Source: Gammaproteobacteria bacterium
GTDB taxonomy: Bacteria > Pseudomonadota > Gammaproteobacteria > Chromatiales > Chromatiaceae
Assembly (NCBI GenBank): GCA_015767355.1
Contig: JADWMH010000010.1
Span: forward strand, 7,196-21,111
Reading direction: 5' to 3'
DNA length: 13,916 nt
The position numbers and the translations under genes are program-made. Positions 1 to 7,426 of this stretch are shown here, piece after piece. A model generated the notes under the pieces. That model was not told the DNA's origin and made no database searches. It saw only the letters and a program-made list of their open reading frames with translations. Position 1 is the stretch's first letter. Every line of letters begins with the position of its first letter.

Positions 1-22
1 GCAGGGGCAGGAAAACCCCGTC

Positions 23-47
23 ATTCCGGCATGTTTTTAGCCGGAAT
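23..47. repeat. Short hairpin repeat (REP-like palindrome)
   Basis: ATTCCGGC at 23-30 pairs perfectly with GCCGGAAT at 40-47 around a 9-base loop. The pattern of a 'TCATTCCGGCATG' arm and a 'GCCGGAATCC' arm looks like a common intergenic palindrome of proteobacteria. It has no T-run after it on the plus strand, so a terminator role is not evident. Its mobility or copy number cannot be judged from one copy. Confidence 0.55.
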
Positions 48-52
48 CCATG

Positions 53-181
53 TCAGTTAACAGCAGGGGGCGCGGCCGATTTCACCGTAAACCAAGTTGC
101 CCCATCATCAGTTTCAATCCATGCGCCGCCCCTGACATTCCCAGCGCTAATCCTGGCCCGACAAGTTCGGGTTCGGACTTG
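53..181 (-). pseudogene. Possible C-terminal remnant of an unidentified gene
   Basis: Reading the minus strand from 181 down gives 42 open codons ending in a stop at 53-55. An in-frame stop lies just upstream at 182-184. The last 29 residues (about AGNVRGGAWI through ETDDGATWFTVK to PPAVN) have the composition of a real extracellular or beta-rich protein end. No start codon or ribosome-binding site is visible, and the upstream stop means that, if real, it is a broken 3' end left beside the ccd locus. I do not recognise the family, and chance is a serious alternative because the stretch is so short. Confidence 0.22.
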
Positions 182-182
182 T
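161..182 (+). terminator. Candidate stem-loop upstream of ccdAB
   Basis: ACAAGTTC (161-168) can pair with GGACTTGT (175-182), with one G-U pair and a 6-base loop. The T-rich stretch TATTTTGA follows directly. It could end transcription entering from the left and insulate the ccd promoter. The stem is short and not GC-rich, so this is tentative. Confidence 0.3.
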
Positions 183-186
183 TATT

Positions 187-216
187 TTGATTGATGGCGC
201 TTACACTTCATATATG
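187..216 (+). promoter_or_regulatory. Candidate ccdAB promoter
   Basis: TTGATT at 187-192 and TATATG at 211-216, spaced by 18 bases, resemble sigma-70 -35 and -10 boxes. They lie about 45-70 bases before the ccdA start at 259. The -10 box overlaps the first of two palindromes at 214-234, which is the arrangement expected if the antitoxin or toxin-antitoxin complex blocks RNA polymerase. This is inferred from sequence matches only. Confidence 0.45.
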
Positions 217-234
217 CGCATGATTAATGCGCAT
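214..234. promoter_or_regulatory. Twin-palindrome candidate operator for CcdA/CcdAB
   Basis: The fully self-complementary octamer ATGCGCAT occurs twice, at 214-221 and 227-234, separated by GATTA. The centres are 13 bases apart. CcdA proteins have an N-terminal ribbon-helix-helix fold that, in the F plasmid, binds short palindromes in the ccd promoter region. CcdB raises affinity by bridging CcdA dimers. Two adjacent identical palindromes on the -10 box therefore fit autoregulation. The site sequence differs from the F-plasmid operator as I recall it, so binding is inferred. Confidence 0.5.
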
Positions 235-258
235 CACTCATGGGCAACAGGGTAAACA

Positions 259-504
259 ATGACACAACTGTACAACTATTCTGCGACCAAGAAGTCAACT
301 AACCTCAGTGTCAACAGTGACTTACTCATGAAAGCCAGAGGCTTGAAACTGAATCTCTCGGCAACTCTGGAAGCTGCTCTTGCGGATGAGGTCAGAAAAG
401 AGGAGCGTGCTCAATGGCTCAAAATGAATCGAAATGCCATTGCCGCCTCGAACAAGCTTACCGATGCAAAGGGATTCTTTACAGACTCCTACAGAACCAT
501 CTAA
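259..504 (+). CDS. ccdA: CcdA-family antitoxin (type II toxin-antitoxin)
   Basis: This encodes an 81-residue antitoxin that should neutralise the gyrase poison encoded next to it. Residues about 12-40 (STNLSVNSDLLMKARGLKLN followed by LSATLEAAL) have the strand-helix-helix layout of a ribbon-helix-helix DNA-binding domain. Residues about 45-81, with the AQWLKMNR segment and the FFTDSYRTI end, match the flexible CcdA tail that wraps CcdB and is degraded by Lon in the F-plasmid system. The start at 259 follows an AGGG-like sequence 5-9 bases upstream, and the length is close to F CcdA (72 residues). Its stop overlaps the ccdB start by one base, so the two are translationally coupled, antitoxin first as is usual. 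Regulation probably acts through the twin ATGCGCAT sites at 214-234. The family call is firm because of the partner gene. Activity is inferred. Confidence 0.9.
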   Translation: MTQLYNYSATKKSTNLSVNSDLLMKARGLKLNLSATLEAALADEVRKEERAQWLKMNRNAIAASNKLTDAKGFFTDSYRTI

Positions 505-821
505 TGGCTCAATTTACCCTCTACGAAAATCAGAACCCAGACTCCAGGGAGAGCTATCCCTTTTTTATCGATGTACAAAACAGCCTGCTCGATTCGCTCA
601 ACTCACGTCTGGTTGTTCCTCTGACCTCCTACAGAAATCTGGATGAGTCGAATATCTCAAACCTTTGCCCAATCATCACACTTCATGAGGAGAGATTTGT
701 AGTATTAACCCATCAGATGACGAATGTTCCAACTTCTGCATTGAAAGCAGCAGTGACTTCACTGGATTATCTACGGGACGATATTATTGCAGCAATTGAC
801 TTTCTGGTGACGGGCATCTAA
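504..821 (+). CDS. ccdB: CcdB-family toxin, DNA gyrase poison
   Basis: The protein has 105 residues against 101 for F-plasmid CcdB and aligns along its whole length. The markers are an N-terminal QFTLYEN strand, the FIDVQNSLLD segment, SRLVVPL, CPIITL, the LTHQMTNVP segment and a C-terminal helix IIAAIDFLVTGI. CcdB traps the gyrase-DNA cleavage complex through GyrA, and the last three residues are critical in the F protein (Trp-Gly-Ile). Here the end is Thr-Gly-Ile, as I recall for the chromosomal CcdB of Vibrio fischeri, so it need not mean loss of toxicity. I chose the ATG at 504 (overlapping ccdA's TAA at 502-504) over the upstream in-frame ATG at 414. The longer form would run 90 bases through ccdA in another frame and add residues that CcdB proteins do not have. 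No strong Shine-Dalgarno is visible, which fits coupling to ccdA translation. Confidence 0.92.
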   Translation: MAQFTLYENQNPDSRESYPFFIDVQNSLLDSLNSRLVVPLTSYRNLDESNISNLCPIITLHEERFVVLTHQMTNVPTSALKAAVTSLDYLRDDIIAAIDFLVTGI

Positions 822-845
822 GTACCTTTATCATCGAATGAATCC

Positions 846-2972
846 ATGAACACCGCACCCGACATCTTCTCCTACCGCAAATTCTGGCCCCATAAATTCG
901 GGCCTGCGCCTGTGCTGCCCATGTCCCGCGGGGAGATGGATGATCTCGGCTGGGACTCGTGCGACATCATCATTGTCACCGGCGACGCCTACGTCGATCA
1001 TCCCAGCTTTGGCATGGCAATTATCGGGCGTCTGCTTGAAGCGCAGGGGTTTCGCGTCGGCATCCTGTCGCAGCCCGAGTGGCGCTGTGTCGATGACTTT
1101 CGCTCCCTGGGAAAGCCCAATCTCTTCTTCGGCATCACCGCCGGCAACATGGACTCGATGGTGAATCACTACACCTCGGATCGCCGCATACGCTCTGATG
1201 ATGCCTACACGCCAGACGCCAAAGCAGGCAAACGTCCCGACAGGGCGGTGATTGTCTACACGCAGCGAGCCAGGGAGGCCTACAAGGGAGTGCCTGTCAT
1301 TATCGGCGGCATCGAGGCGAGCCTGCGGCGCATCACGCATTTCGACTACTGGTCGGAGAAGGTGAGGCGCTCGATCCTGCCGGACTCCAAGGCTGATCTG
1401 CTGCTGTTCGGCAATGCCGAGCGCGCCATCGTGGAGGTGGCGCATCGTCTCGCAGCAGGCGAAATGATAGGAGAGATTACCAATATACGCGGCACAGGCT
1501 ACATGCGCCATGGCGTTCCCGATGACTGCACGGTGATCGACTCAACTGATGTCGAGGCGCCGGGCAAACCGCACCGGGAAACCGACCCCTATGCCATGGA
1601 AACGCCCTGCAATGAGGAGAATAGCGGTGCTGCCCGGGTGATTCATTTCGATCATCGACCACGCGGTCTGAAGCGCAACAATACGGTCGTGCGCCTTCCC
1701 TCCTACGACCAGGTACTGGGTGACGACGTGCTCTACGCGCATGCCTCGCGGGTATTTCATCTTGAGACCAACCCGGGCAATGCGCGTGCGCTGGTGCAGC
1801 AGCACGGCAAACGCAATCTGTGGCTCAATCCACCGCCGGTACCGCTGACAAGCAAAGAGCTGGACCAGGTCTACGAACTCCCCTACACGCGTAAACCCCA
1901 TCCGGCATACGGTGATGCGCGCAATCCGGCATGGGAGATGATCCGCTTCTCGGTCAACATCATGCGCGGCTGCTTCGGCGGATGCACCTTCTGTTCGATT
2001 ACTGAACACGAGGGGCGCATCATCCAGAGCCGCTCCGAGGACTCCATCATCCGCGAAGTGGAGAACATCCGTGACAACACGCCCGGATTCAGCGGCAACA
2101 TCTCCGACCTGGGCGGACCGACCGCCAACATGTACCGGCTGCAGTGCAAGGATGAGAAGATCGAGGCCTCCTGCCGGCGGCTCTCCTGCGTCTATCCAGA
2201 TATCTGCAAGAACATGGGGACCAGCCATAAGCCGCTGACGCAGCTCTACCGGCGCGCGCGCAAACTGCCCGGCATCAAACGCATCTTCATCGCCTCGGGC
2301 CTGCGCTACGACCTGGCGGTGTGCGATCCGGAGTACGTCAGGGAACTGGTGACGCACCATGTCGGCGGTTATCTGAAGATCGCCCCCGAGCATACTGAAG
2401 AGGGGCCGCTGTCAAAGATGATGAAACCGGGCATCGGCAGCTATGAGCGTTTCAGGGAGATGTTCGAGCGCTTCTCCAGGGAGGCCGGCAAAGAGCAGTA
2501 CCTGATTCCCTACTTTATCTCGGCGCACCCGGGAACCACTGACATGGATATGCTGAACCTGGCGCTGTGGCTGAAGAAGAATGACTTCCGCCTCGACCAG
2601 GTGCAGGCGTTTTTGCCGACACCGCTGGCGATTGCCTCGGCGATGTATCACACCCAACGCAATCCACTGAAGAAAGTCACGCGCAAATCAGAGCAAATCA
2701 CGGTGGTGAGCAGTATCAAACGCCGCCGGCTTCACAAGGCTTTCCTGCGTTATCACGATCCGGAAAACTGGCCGCTGCTGCGAGACGCCCTCAAGCAGAT
2801 GGGACGCGCCGACCTGATCGGCAACGGCAAACGCCACCTGATTCCGGCCTGGCAGCCCAAGGGTACGGGGAAAGGGACGCAGGGCAAATCACGCCAACCT
2901 CCACAACGCACCAATACGAAAAGGCGCACCCTGAAACCCAAACGTCGTCAGCAGCAACGACGGCGAAGATAG
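846..2972 (+). CDS. ygiQ: YgiQ family radical SAM protein (UPF0313)
   Basis: This 708-residue cytoplasmic protein belongs to the YgiQ radical SAM family, whose reaction is unknown. The N-terminal part (about residues 20-75: [40 protein letters not shown]) is highly characteristic and shows that the start at 846 gives a complete protein. The radical SAM cluster motif is CFGGCTFC, Cys376, Cys380 and Cys383, in the family's CxxxCxxC form; these should bind a [4Fe-4S] cluster and S-adenosylmethionine. Residues about 630-670 ([25 protein letters not shown]) form the C-terminal domain, and the last 40 residues are a Lys/Arg/Gln-rich tail ending in [10 protein letters not shown]. coli YgiQ is about 739 residues, so this is near full length. 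No good Shine-Dalgarno is seen before 846. The gene starts 24 bases after ccdB, so it may be read from the toxin-antitoxin promoter. It converges with the gene at 3268-7362. Confidence 0.95.
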   Translation: MNTAPDIFSYRKFWPHKFGPAPVLPMSRGEMDDLGWDSCDIIIVTGDAYVDHPSFGMAIIGRLLEAQGFRVGILSQPEWRCVDDFRSLGKPNLFFGITAGNMDSMVNHYTSDRRIRSDDAYTPDAKAGKRPDRAVIVYTQRAREAYKGVPVIIGGIEASLRRITHFDYWSEKVRRSILPDSKADLLLFGNAERAIVEVAHRLAAGEMIGEITNIRGTGYMRHGVPDDCTVIDSTDVEAPGKPHRETDPYAMETPCNEENSGAARVIHFDHRPRGLKRNNTVVRLPSYDQVLGDDVLYAHASRVFHLETNPGNARALVQQHGKRNLWLNPPPVPLTSKELDQVYELPYTRKPHPAYGDARNPAWEMIRFSVNIMRGCFGGCTFCSITEHEGRIIQSRSEDSIIREVENIRDNTPGFSGNISDLGGPTANMYRLQCKDEKIEASCRRLSCVYPDICKNMGTSHKPLTQLYRRARKLPGIKRIFIASGLRYDLAVCDPEYVRELVTHHVGGYLKIAPEHTEEGPLSKMMKPGIGSYERFREMFERFSREAGKEQYLIPYFISAHPGTTDMDMLNLALWLKKNDFRLDQVQAFLPTPLAIASAMYHTQRNPLKKVTRKSEQITVVSSIKRRRLHKAFLRYHDPENWPLLRDALKQMGRADLIGNGKRHLIPAWQPKGTGKGTQGKSRQPPQRTNTKRRTLKPKRRQQQRRRR

Positions 2973-3003
2973 GCGGAATTGCGGATTAATTCCCCCTCAC
3001 CCT

Positions 3004-3028
3004 AACCCTCTCCCAGAGGCAGAGGGTT
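3004..3028. terminator. Hairpin repeat between convergent genes, candidate ygiQ terminator
   Basis: AACCCTCT at 3004-3011 pairs with AGAGGGTT at 3021-3028 around a 9-base loop, 32 bases after the ygiQ stop. The surrounding text 'CCCCTCACCCTAACCCTCTCCC' in two pieces (2992-3013) is a widely seen intergenic repeat of gammaproteobacteria as I recall. The stem could serve transcription termination from either side, but no uridine run follows, so a pure repeat is the alternative. Confidence 0.4.
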
Positions 3029-3074
3029 GTTGATGTTGATGCGCCTCGTGCCTCGACACATCCTATGCAGAATC
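3028..3074 (-). repeat. Dispersed repeat, solo half of the CATAGGATGTG element
   Basis: These 47 bases match 8402-8448 at 45 positions; the two differences are at 3035 and 3068. The other copy is the right half of the inverted-repeat element at 8231-8469. On the minus strand it begins with CATAGGATGTG and continues into GAGGCACGAGGCGCATCAAC. Only the half is present here, which suggests decay or a solo insertion. Confidence 0.8.
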
Positions 3075-3084
3075 AAGCAGATGT

Positions 3085-3157
3085 GTAGGGTGCGATAAGC
3101 GACAGCGCATCGCACCTTCCAATGCAGCGTAATGCGCTGTCGCTTATTACGCCCTAC
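3085..3157. repeat. Palindromic repeat with 26-base arms
   Basis: The left arm 3085-3110 (beginning GTAGGGTGCGATAAGCGACA) matches the reverse complement of the right arm 3132-3157 at 23 of 26 positions, around a 21-base centre. Inside the left side there is also a perfect 8-base stem, GGTGCGAT 3089-3096 with ATCGCACC 3109-3116. This is the REP-like 'GGTGCGAT..AGCGCATCGCACC' type. A single related unit occurs at 7578-7605. It lies between convergent genes and could act as a bidirectional terminator. Confidence 0.75.
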
Positions 3158-3220
3158 GTCTAAGACCACACCGGCGTCGAGATGACAGACTGTAAACAGG
3201 ATAATGAAGGATGCTTTTTT

Positions 3221-3250
3221 TCATCTGTGTTTATCTGTGTTCATCTGTGG
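3221..3250 (+). repeat. Three tandem 10-base units (TCATCTGTGT type)
   Basis: TCATCTGTGT, TTATCTGTGT and TCATCTGTGG follow each other without a gap at 3221, 3231 and 3241, and TTAAAAG comes after. Similar 'TCTGTGTTCATCTGTGGTT' runs are common between genes in unrelated bacterial genomes as I recall. The array ends 17 bases from the stop of the minus-strand gene at 3268. A related array with CCGTGT in place of TCTGTGT is at 7536-7562. Confidence 0.7.
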
Positions 3251-3267
3251 TTAAAAGAGAAGTCACC

Positions 3268-6200
3268 CTACTTTTTGCTGTCATCTTGCTTGGCTTTTGG
3301 CTTGCTGTTGAGCCTCGGCAGCTTCAGCTTCACATGCCGCCAGCGCTCGCCATGGGTGAAGGCGCTCCAGGCCCATTGGCTCCACTTCAGCACGGAGAGC
3401 GCCAGCCACAATGCCCAGGCAAGCATCAGCCAGCGATAGACGGACAACGGCAGAGAGATGATAGACGCCTGCGGCAGCAGGGCGTCTGAGCGGTCCTGGT
3501 ACCAGTTCAGCTCGGAGGCAGTGGAGCCATTGCCGCCTATCTGCATGCGGGGAACGCCCAGCAGCCCCTGCTGCACCGCCCACAACAGGCTGGATGCGCC
3601 GACGATCACCAGCAATGCCAGTGCTATCTGCAGCAGGTTGAAATACTTCATCCCGGTGGTGTCTATCTGCCTGCGATAGCCCAGCGCCAGCAATGCGCCC
3701 ACCACCAGCAGCGCCGAAGCCGGAGAAACCTGCGTCAATCCGATACCCAGCAAAAACCAGCTGCCGGTTCCCAGAGGCGTCCACTGCTTTAATCGACCCA
3801 GCACAATCGCAATAGCGATCAGCACCAGCAGTTCACCCCAGAAGAGTACGGCAGGCCCGAGCGTGGGACCAAACGCAAACAGCGTCCAGCGATCCCCCGC
3901 CAGCTTGACCTTGATTCTTGCGTTGACGCTGGGGTGACCAAGATCAACCTGTGGAGTCTCCCAGCCTGTGCTGATGCCTTCAGGCTCGCGCCATTTCAAC
4001 ACATATTGCTGTTCACCGGGATGCAGCGGCAATAAGACCTTGCGCTCCTCCTGGCGAATCGGCTGGCTGCGCCCGTCAATAATGACCGACTGCAGCTGCG
4101 CCTGCTGCGGGAGAGTCATCTCGTAGCGCCCGCCCTGACTGGCCCTCACTTTCAGGCTCAGCAGCGTATCGGTGGCTCTCTTCCCCGGATTGACAGTCAT
4201 GTTGCTGCTCACCACCGTCAACAGAGTTCCGGGAACGCCTTCGGGACGGGTGATATTCAGGATCACCTCATCACCCGGCCATGGCAGGTATTGCGGCAGC
4301 CAGTTGCCCTGCTGCTGATGATGGGCTGGTGCAATCCCCTCGCTGGCCACATGCCAGATTGGACTGACGTCCACTTTCCAGCGCTCGATCCATCCGCTGG
4401 ATTGCGCTGCTGTGAGTGTGATTTGATCACTCTGAGCCAGCCGTGATTTCCAGCTGGCTCCACGAGCGCCTGGCGACAGCGTGACCAGCACGCTGCTGTT
4501 TTTCACAGGAAAACCCTCTGTCACCACTGATTCGCCGGGCAGCAGGGGAATCTGGATCGATACCGGCACACCCATCGGCGACAAGCGCGTGACACGCGTC
4601 TCCACCGACCACTCCATACCCAGTCTCAGAGTCCGTTCCACACGAATAAACGGTGGCAACACCCTGGGGGTCAGCTTGTTGTCAGAATTTTGCGTATCAT
4701 CCTTGACCACTCGGCTCAGCAGCAGTTGCTTATTGGGAATGCCCTGCGGGTTGACTCCATCAACCGCCCACCCTTTTGCGCTGACCTCCAGTTTATGCGG
4801 CAATAGAGGCAGTGCCAGACTCAACTGTCTCTGATCCGGCATGCGGCCAATGATCTCCAGCTCATGTTTTCCAACAGGGATCTGCATCCAGCGCTGATCA
4901 CCTGTGCGCAGCAATGGCGACGGCTCGCCGTCTATCCAGGCGCTGACAGCAACAAGCGCTCCCACAGGTACTGGCGCCGCACTCTCCTGCGCCGCATCGA
5001 CGCGCATAAAAATGCTGAAATTATCATCCAGGATATCAAGACGCATGTAAGCAATATCGGCGCATTGCGGCTCACACTGCGGCGGCTCGATCAAGCGCTG
5101 CTCCAGCTCCTCCAACAGTTCGGATGAGGGGTAATCACCGGCCCTGGCATCCTGCACGCCGCCGAAACCCGTAGCAATCATCATCACGACTGCAGCAACA
5201 CTGGCGGAGCTCGACGCCCCGGATGACCTGCTAGTACGCAGACGGCTTCTCGTCCAGTCCACGAATAGCCATGCGAGAAACCCAACCAGCAGGATGCGCA
5301 GAAAATTGAGCACCATATTGAGTTTCGGCCCGGCCAGCAGAAACTGCATCTGTTGTGATCGAGTGACAGGACCATCCCATCTCAGGGTGATGCGGCGCCA
5401 CTGCCAATCCGGCAGGCCAGGACCCGTTTGCACCTGCGCATTTTTATCCGGCAGCCACTGCTTTCTGATTTTCGACTTCGGCTCCCTATAGCTTTGGATC
5501 GATGAAGTCAGGCCACCAATGGCATCTTTTGCCATATTCGCCTTTCTTTTTATGACCATCTCCTGCGGCATTGGCGCAGGTGCATCACTCATTTCTCGTA
5601 TGGGCGGCGGGGCCGGAGCCGGCATGGAGACCGGATATTGATGCGCCGTCAGCTGCAGTTGCGGATAGAGACCGGTTCTTGCCTGATCAATGGTAAATGG
5701 CAGCACGATCAGCGCCAATACCACCAGACCGCCCAGCCATGCGCTACGCAGCAGATAGGCCATTTTACCTTCGGTTATGACCCGGCTCAGCGCCGCCACA
5801 ACCAGCAGGTAAAACCAGATCCCCCTTGGGGCGCCAGGTTCGTGCCAGATCAGCCCCAGCGTTATCAATGTGACAGCAGCCCAGCGCCAGCCCCACAATC
5901 TGCCAACGCCAAAAGCCACGATGAACACCACGAACAGGTCATACAGCGACCACTGTTTTAGCCACGAGGCATGCTCTACATCCACCCCTGTTGTCGCCAA
6001 CAGACGCCAGCCGGGCGGCAGGTTCAGGTCCGCCGATACCTGCTGCAAGTCACGCCCCCAGCCTGTCACAGGGATTTCCCTGCTGTTGTTCAGTCGGCTC
6101 TCTGCATGCAGATCGATAGCGCCTCGGCGCACCTCTACGCCGGGACGATCTTCATCCATGCGGGTAATGAACTGCGGCTCTCCATTCAGGGTAACCCGGC

Positions 6201-7362
6201 CCAGCTCAATATCAGGATCAACAGACAAGCGCCAGCCGGAGGTCATTTTGCCCTGCAGCCTATCCTGCATGGTGTATCCCTGCCCCGAAAAGTCCAGCCA
6301 CAGGGTTCGCTTGAGACGCAGATTATCCGGATCAGGGAGTGGATCCCCGCGACGGATGACTTTAATCTGCAGCGCCTCACCCGGTTTGAGCAGATAGGCC
6401 GGCAACTGCCGCCACTGCTGCGGCAAACGCGTCTGGCGCGGATCCACCTGTGTGCCATTGCTAATCTCCACCAGGCGTACTTCCGGCCGGGCTTCAAAAG
6501 CCCACACCTCCTCTTGCGGCCAGGGCGCCGTCTGCCCGGAAAGCGCAACCTGTTGCACATAATTCGGGTTGTAGGCATCCACCTCCAGCTGCCACTGCCC
6601 GGGCTTGACCTGTACGCGCAGTTTTCCATCAGAACCAAGTCTTGCAGGCAGTTTGCCGCGCACCTGCAGCGGTACAAAACCATCGAGCAGTGGCGCGCCA
6701 AGCACCACTTCACGCTGCTGACCCGAGACCTGCAGCATCATCAGCGTCGTCACCTCAAACGGGTGGCCGTCGCGCAGCTTGCGGGTGACCACCAGCGACA
6801 GTTTGTCCATTGGGCGCTTGCTGATCGATTGTTTCGTCGATGCACCTAACCAGATCTCCCCACCCTTGATCAAAGGGTATTTGATATTTTTCCCGTTGAG
6901 CTCGAGCAACACAATGCCTGCTGTCTCAGGCAGACGCAGGGATTCAGGCAGAGAGCTCCATGCGTATTCACCCGCTATCTGATAACTGCCCGGATATAGA
7001 TTGATTGCAGGCAAATCCTGCCGGCTGAGCACAGCAACGGGGCTTCCGTCCACCTGTACATTTTCAGGCCATCTCCCGAACCCGCCCGGCAGCAATACGA
7101 TGCTTTTCTTATAAACGGTGATATGTTGCGTAAACCGCCCGCCGCTCTCTGTAAGCTGCAGCTGCAAACTGCCAGGCCAGATACAATAACGCTCTTCGCT
7201 CTGGAAGGAGACGGGGCACGCCAGCTCCTTGTGTTTCCACAACACCCAGTCAACCCATGGCTCAAGTTCTGCAGGGACATGCTGCCGATAATCGGGCGAA
7301 GCCACAGCCGGTTGCAAAAAAAACAGAGAAAAGAGCAGTACACCACGGAAAAAATGACACAT
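3268..7362 (-). CDS. Very large two-module membrane/periplasmic protein, unknown function
   Basis: The 1364-residue product is not a family I recognise. Residues 1-21 (LLFSLFFLQPAVA) are a signal peptide. About 25-465 look like a beta-rich periplasmic region. Hydrophobic segments follow at about 474-490, 493-506, 514-528 and 541-557, then a Pro/Ala-rich linker (579-600) and one more segment at 683-701. Residues 718-741 (AVVMMIATGFGG up to DARAG) look like a second, internal signal sequence. Another soluble part spans about 745-1165, with a CEPQC pair (Cys763, Cys767) and the PVSIQIPLLPGESV segment. The end has hydrophobic segments at about 1168-1188, 1201-1228, 1240-1262 and 1308-1326, then a basic tail. 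The same order appears twice (signal, periplasmic part, membrane cluster), suggesting a fusion or duplication. The start at 7362 has no strong Shine-Dalgarno, but the signal peptide supports it. The frame is intact over 4 kb, so the gene is under selection. It is transcribed alone, divergent from 7663 and convergent with ygiQ. Confidence 0.85.
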   Translation of the reverse strand: MCHFFRGVLLFSLFFLQPAVASPDYRQHVPAELEPWVDWVLWKHKELACPVSFQSEERYCIWPGSLQLQLTESGGRFTQHITVYKKSIVLLPGGFGRWPENVQVDGSPVAVLSRQDLPAINLYPGSYQIAGEYAWSSLPESLRLPETAGIVLLELNGKNIKYPLIKGGEIWLGASTKQSISKRPMDKLSLVVTRKLRDGHPFEVTTLMMLQVSGQQREVVLGAPLLDGFVPLQVRGKLPARLGSDGKLRVQVKPGQWQLEVDAYNPNYVQQVALSGQTAPWPQEEVWAFEARPEVRLVEISNGTQVDPRQTRLPQQWRQLPAYLLKPGEALQIKVIRRGDPLPDPDNLRLKRTLWLDFSGQGYTMQDRLQGKMTSGWRLSVDPDIELGRVTLNGEPQFITRMDEDRPGVEVRRGAIDLHAESRLNNSREIPVTGWGRDLQQVSADLNLPPGWRLLATTGVDVEHASWLKQWSLYDLFVVFIVAFGVGRLWGWRWAAVTLITLGLIWHEPGAPRGIWFYLLVVAALSRVITEGKMAYLLRSAWLGGLVVLALIVLPFTIDQARTGLYPQLQLTAHQYPVSMPAPAPPPIREMSDAPAPMPQEMVIKRKANMAKDAIGGLTSSIQSYREPKSKIRKQWLPDKNAQVQTGPGLPDWQWRRITLRWDGPVTRSQQMQFLLAGPKLNMVLNFLRILLVGFLAWLFVDWTRSRLRTSRSSGASSSASVAAVVMMIATGFGGVQDARAGDYPSSELLEELEQRLIEPPQCEPQCADIAYMRLDILDDNFSIFMRVDAAQESAAPVPVGALVAVSAWIDGEPSPLLRTGDQRWMQIPVGKHELEIIGRMPDQRQLSLALPLLPHKLEVSAKGWAVDGVNPQGIPNKQLLLSRVVKDDTQNSDNKLTPRVLPPFIRVERTLRLGMEWSVETRVTRLSPMGVPVSIQIPLLPGESVVTEGFPVKNSSVLVTLSPGARGASWKSRLAQSDQITLTAAQSSGWIERWKVDVSPIWHVASEGIAPAHHQQQGNWLPQYLPWPGDEVILNITRPEGVPGTLLTVVSSNMTVNPGKRATDTLLSLKVRASQGGRYEMTLPQQAQLQSVIIDGRSQPIRQEERKVLLPLHPGEQQYVLKWREPEGISTGWETPQVDLGHPSVNARIKVKLAGDRWTLFAFGPTLGPAVLFWGELLVLIAIAIVLGRLKQWTPLGTGSWFLLGIGLTQVSPASALLVVGALLALGYRRQIDTTGMKYFNLLQIALALLVIVGASSLLWAVQQGLLGVPRMQIGGNGSTASELNWYQDRSDALLPQASIISLPLSVYRWLMLAWALWLALSVLKWSQWAWSAFTHGERWRHVKLKLPRLNSKPKAKQDDSKK

Positions 7363-7396
7363 TTTTTTGATTACCCATAACCGATTAATCTATTGT

Positions 7397-7426
7397 AGTG
7401 TAGCGCTTTTTTTGGCGAAGTCTCAA
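7397..7426 (-). promoter_or_regulatory. Candidate promoter for the large membrane protein
   Basis: On the minus strand TTGAGA (7426-7421) and TACACT (7402-7397) are spaced by 18 bases, and the -10 ends 34 bases before the start codon at 7362. The -35 box lies inside the 18-base sequence 7421-7438 that is repeated exactly at 8231-8248, so the promoter may have been partly supplied by a dispersed repeat. The -10 match is 4 of 6, so this is tentative. Confidence 0.35.

Noticed and set aside
414..821. A 135-residue version of CcdB starting at 414
   Set aside because: It would extend 90 bases back through ccdA in another frame and add residues not seen in CcdB. The ATG at 504 overlapping the ccdA stop is the classic arrangement.
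1..845. Integron cassette with attC sites around ccdAB, as in Vibrio superintegrons
   Set aside because: I could not find paired core sites with GTTRRRY-type ends and an imperfect palindrome on either side of ccdAB.
1542..2393. A 283-codon minus-strand frame opposite ygiQ
   Set aside because: It overlaps the conserved radical SAM core of ygiQ and shows no protein family pattern.
3221..3250. CRISPR array
   Set aside because: The 10-base units are directly adjacent, without spacers, and there are only three. No cas gene is present.
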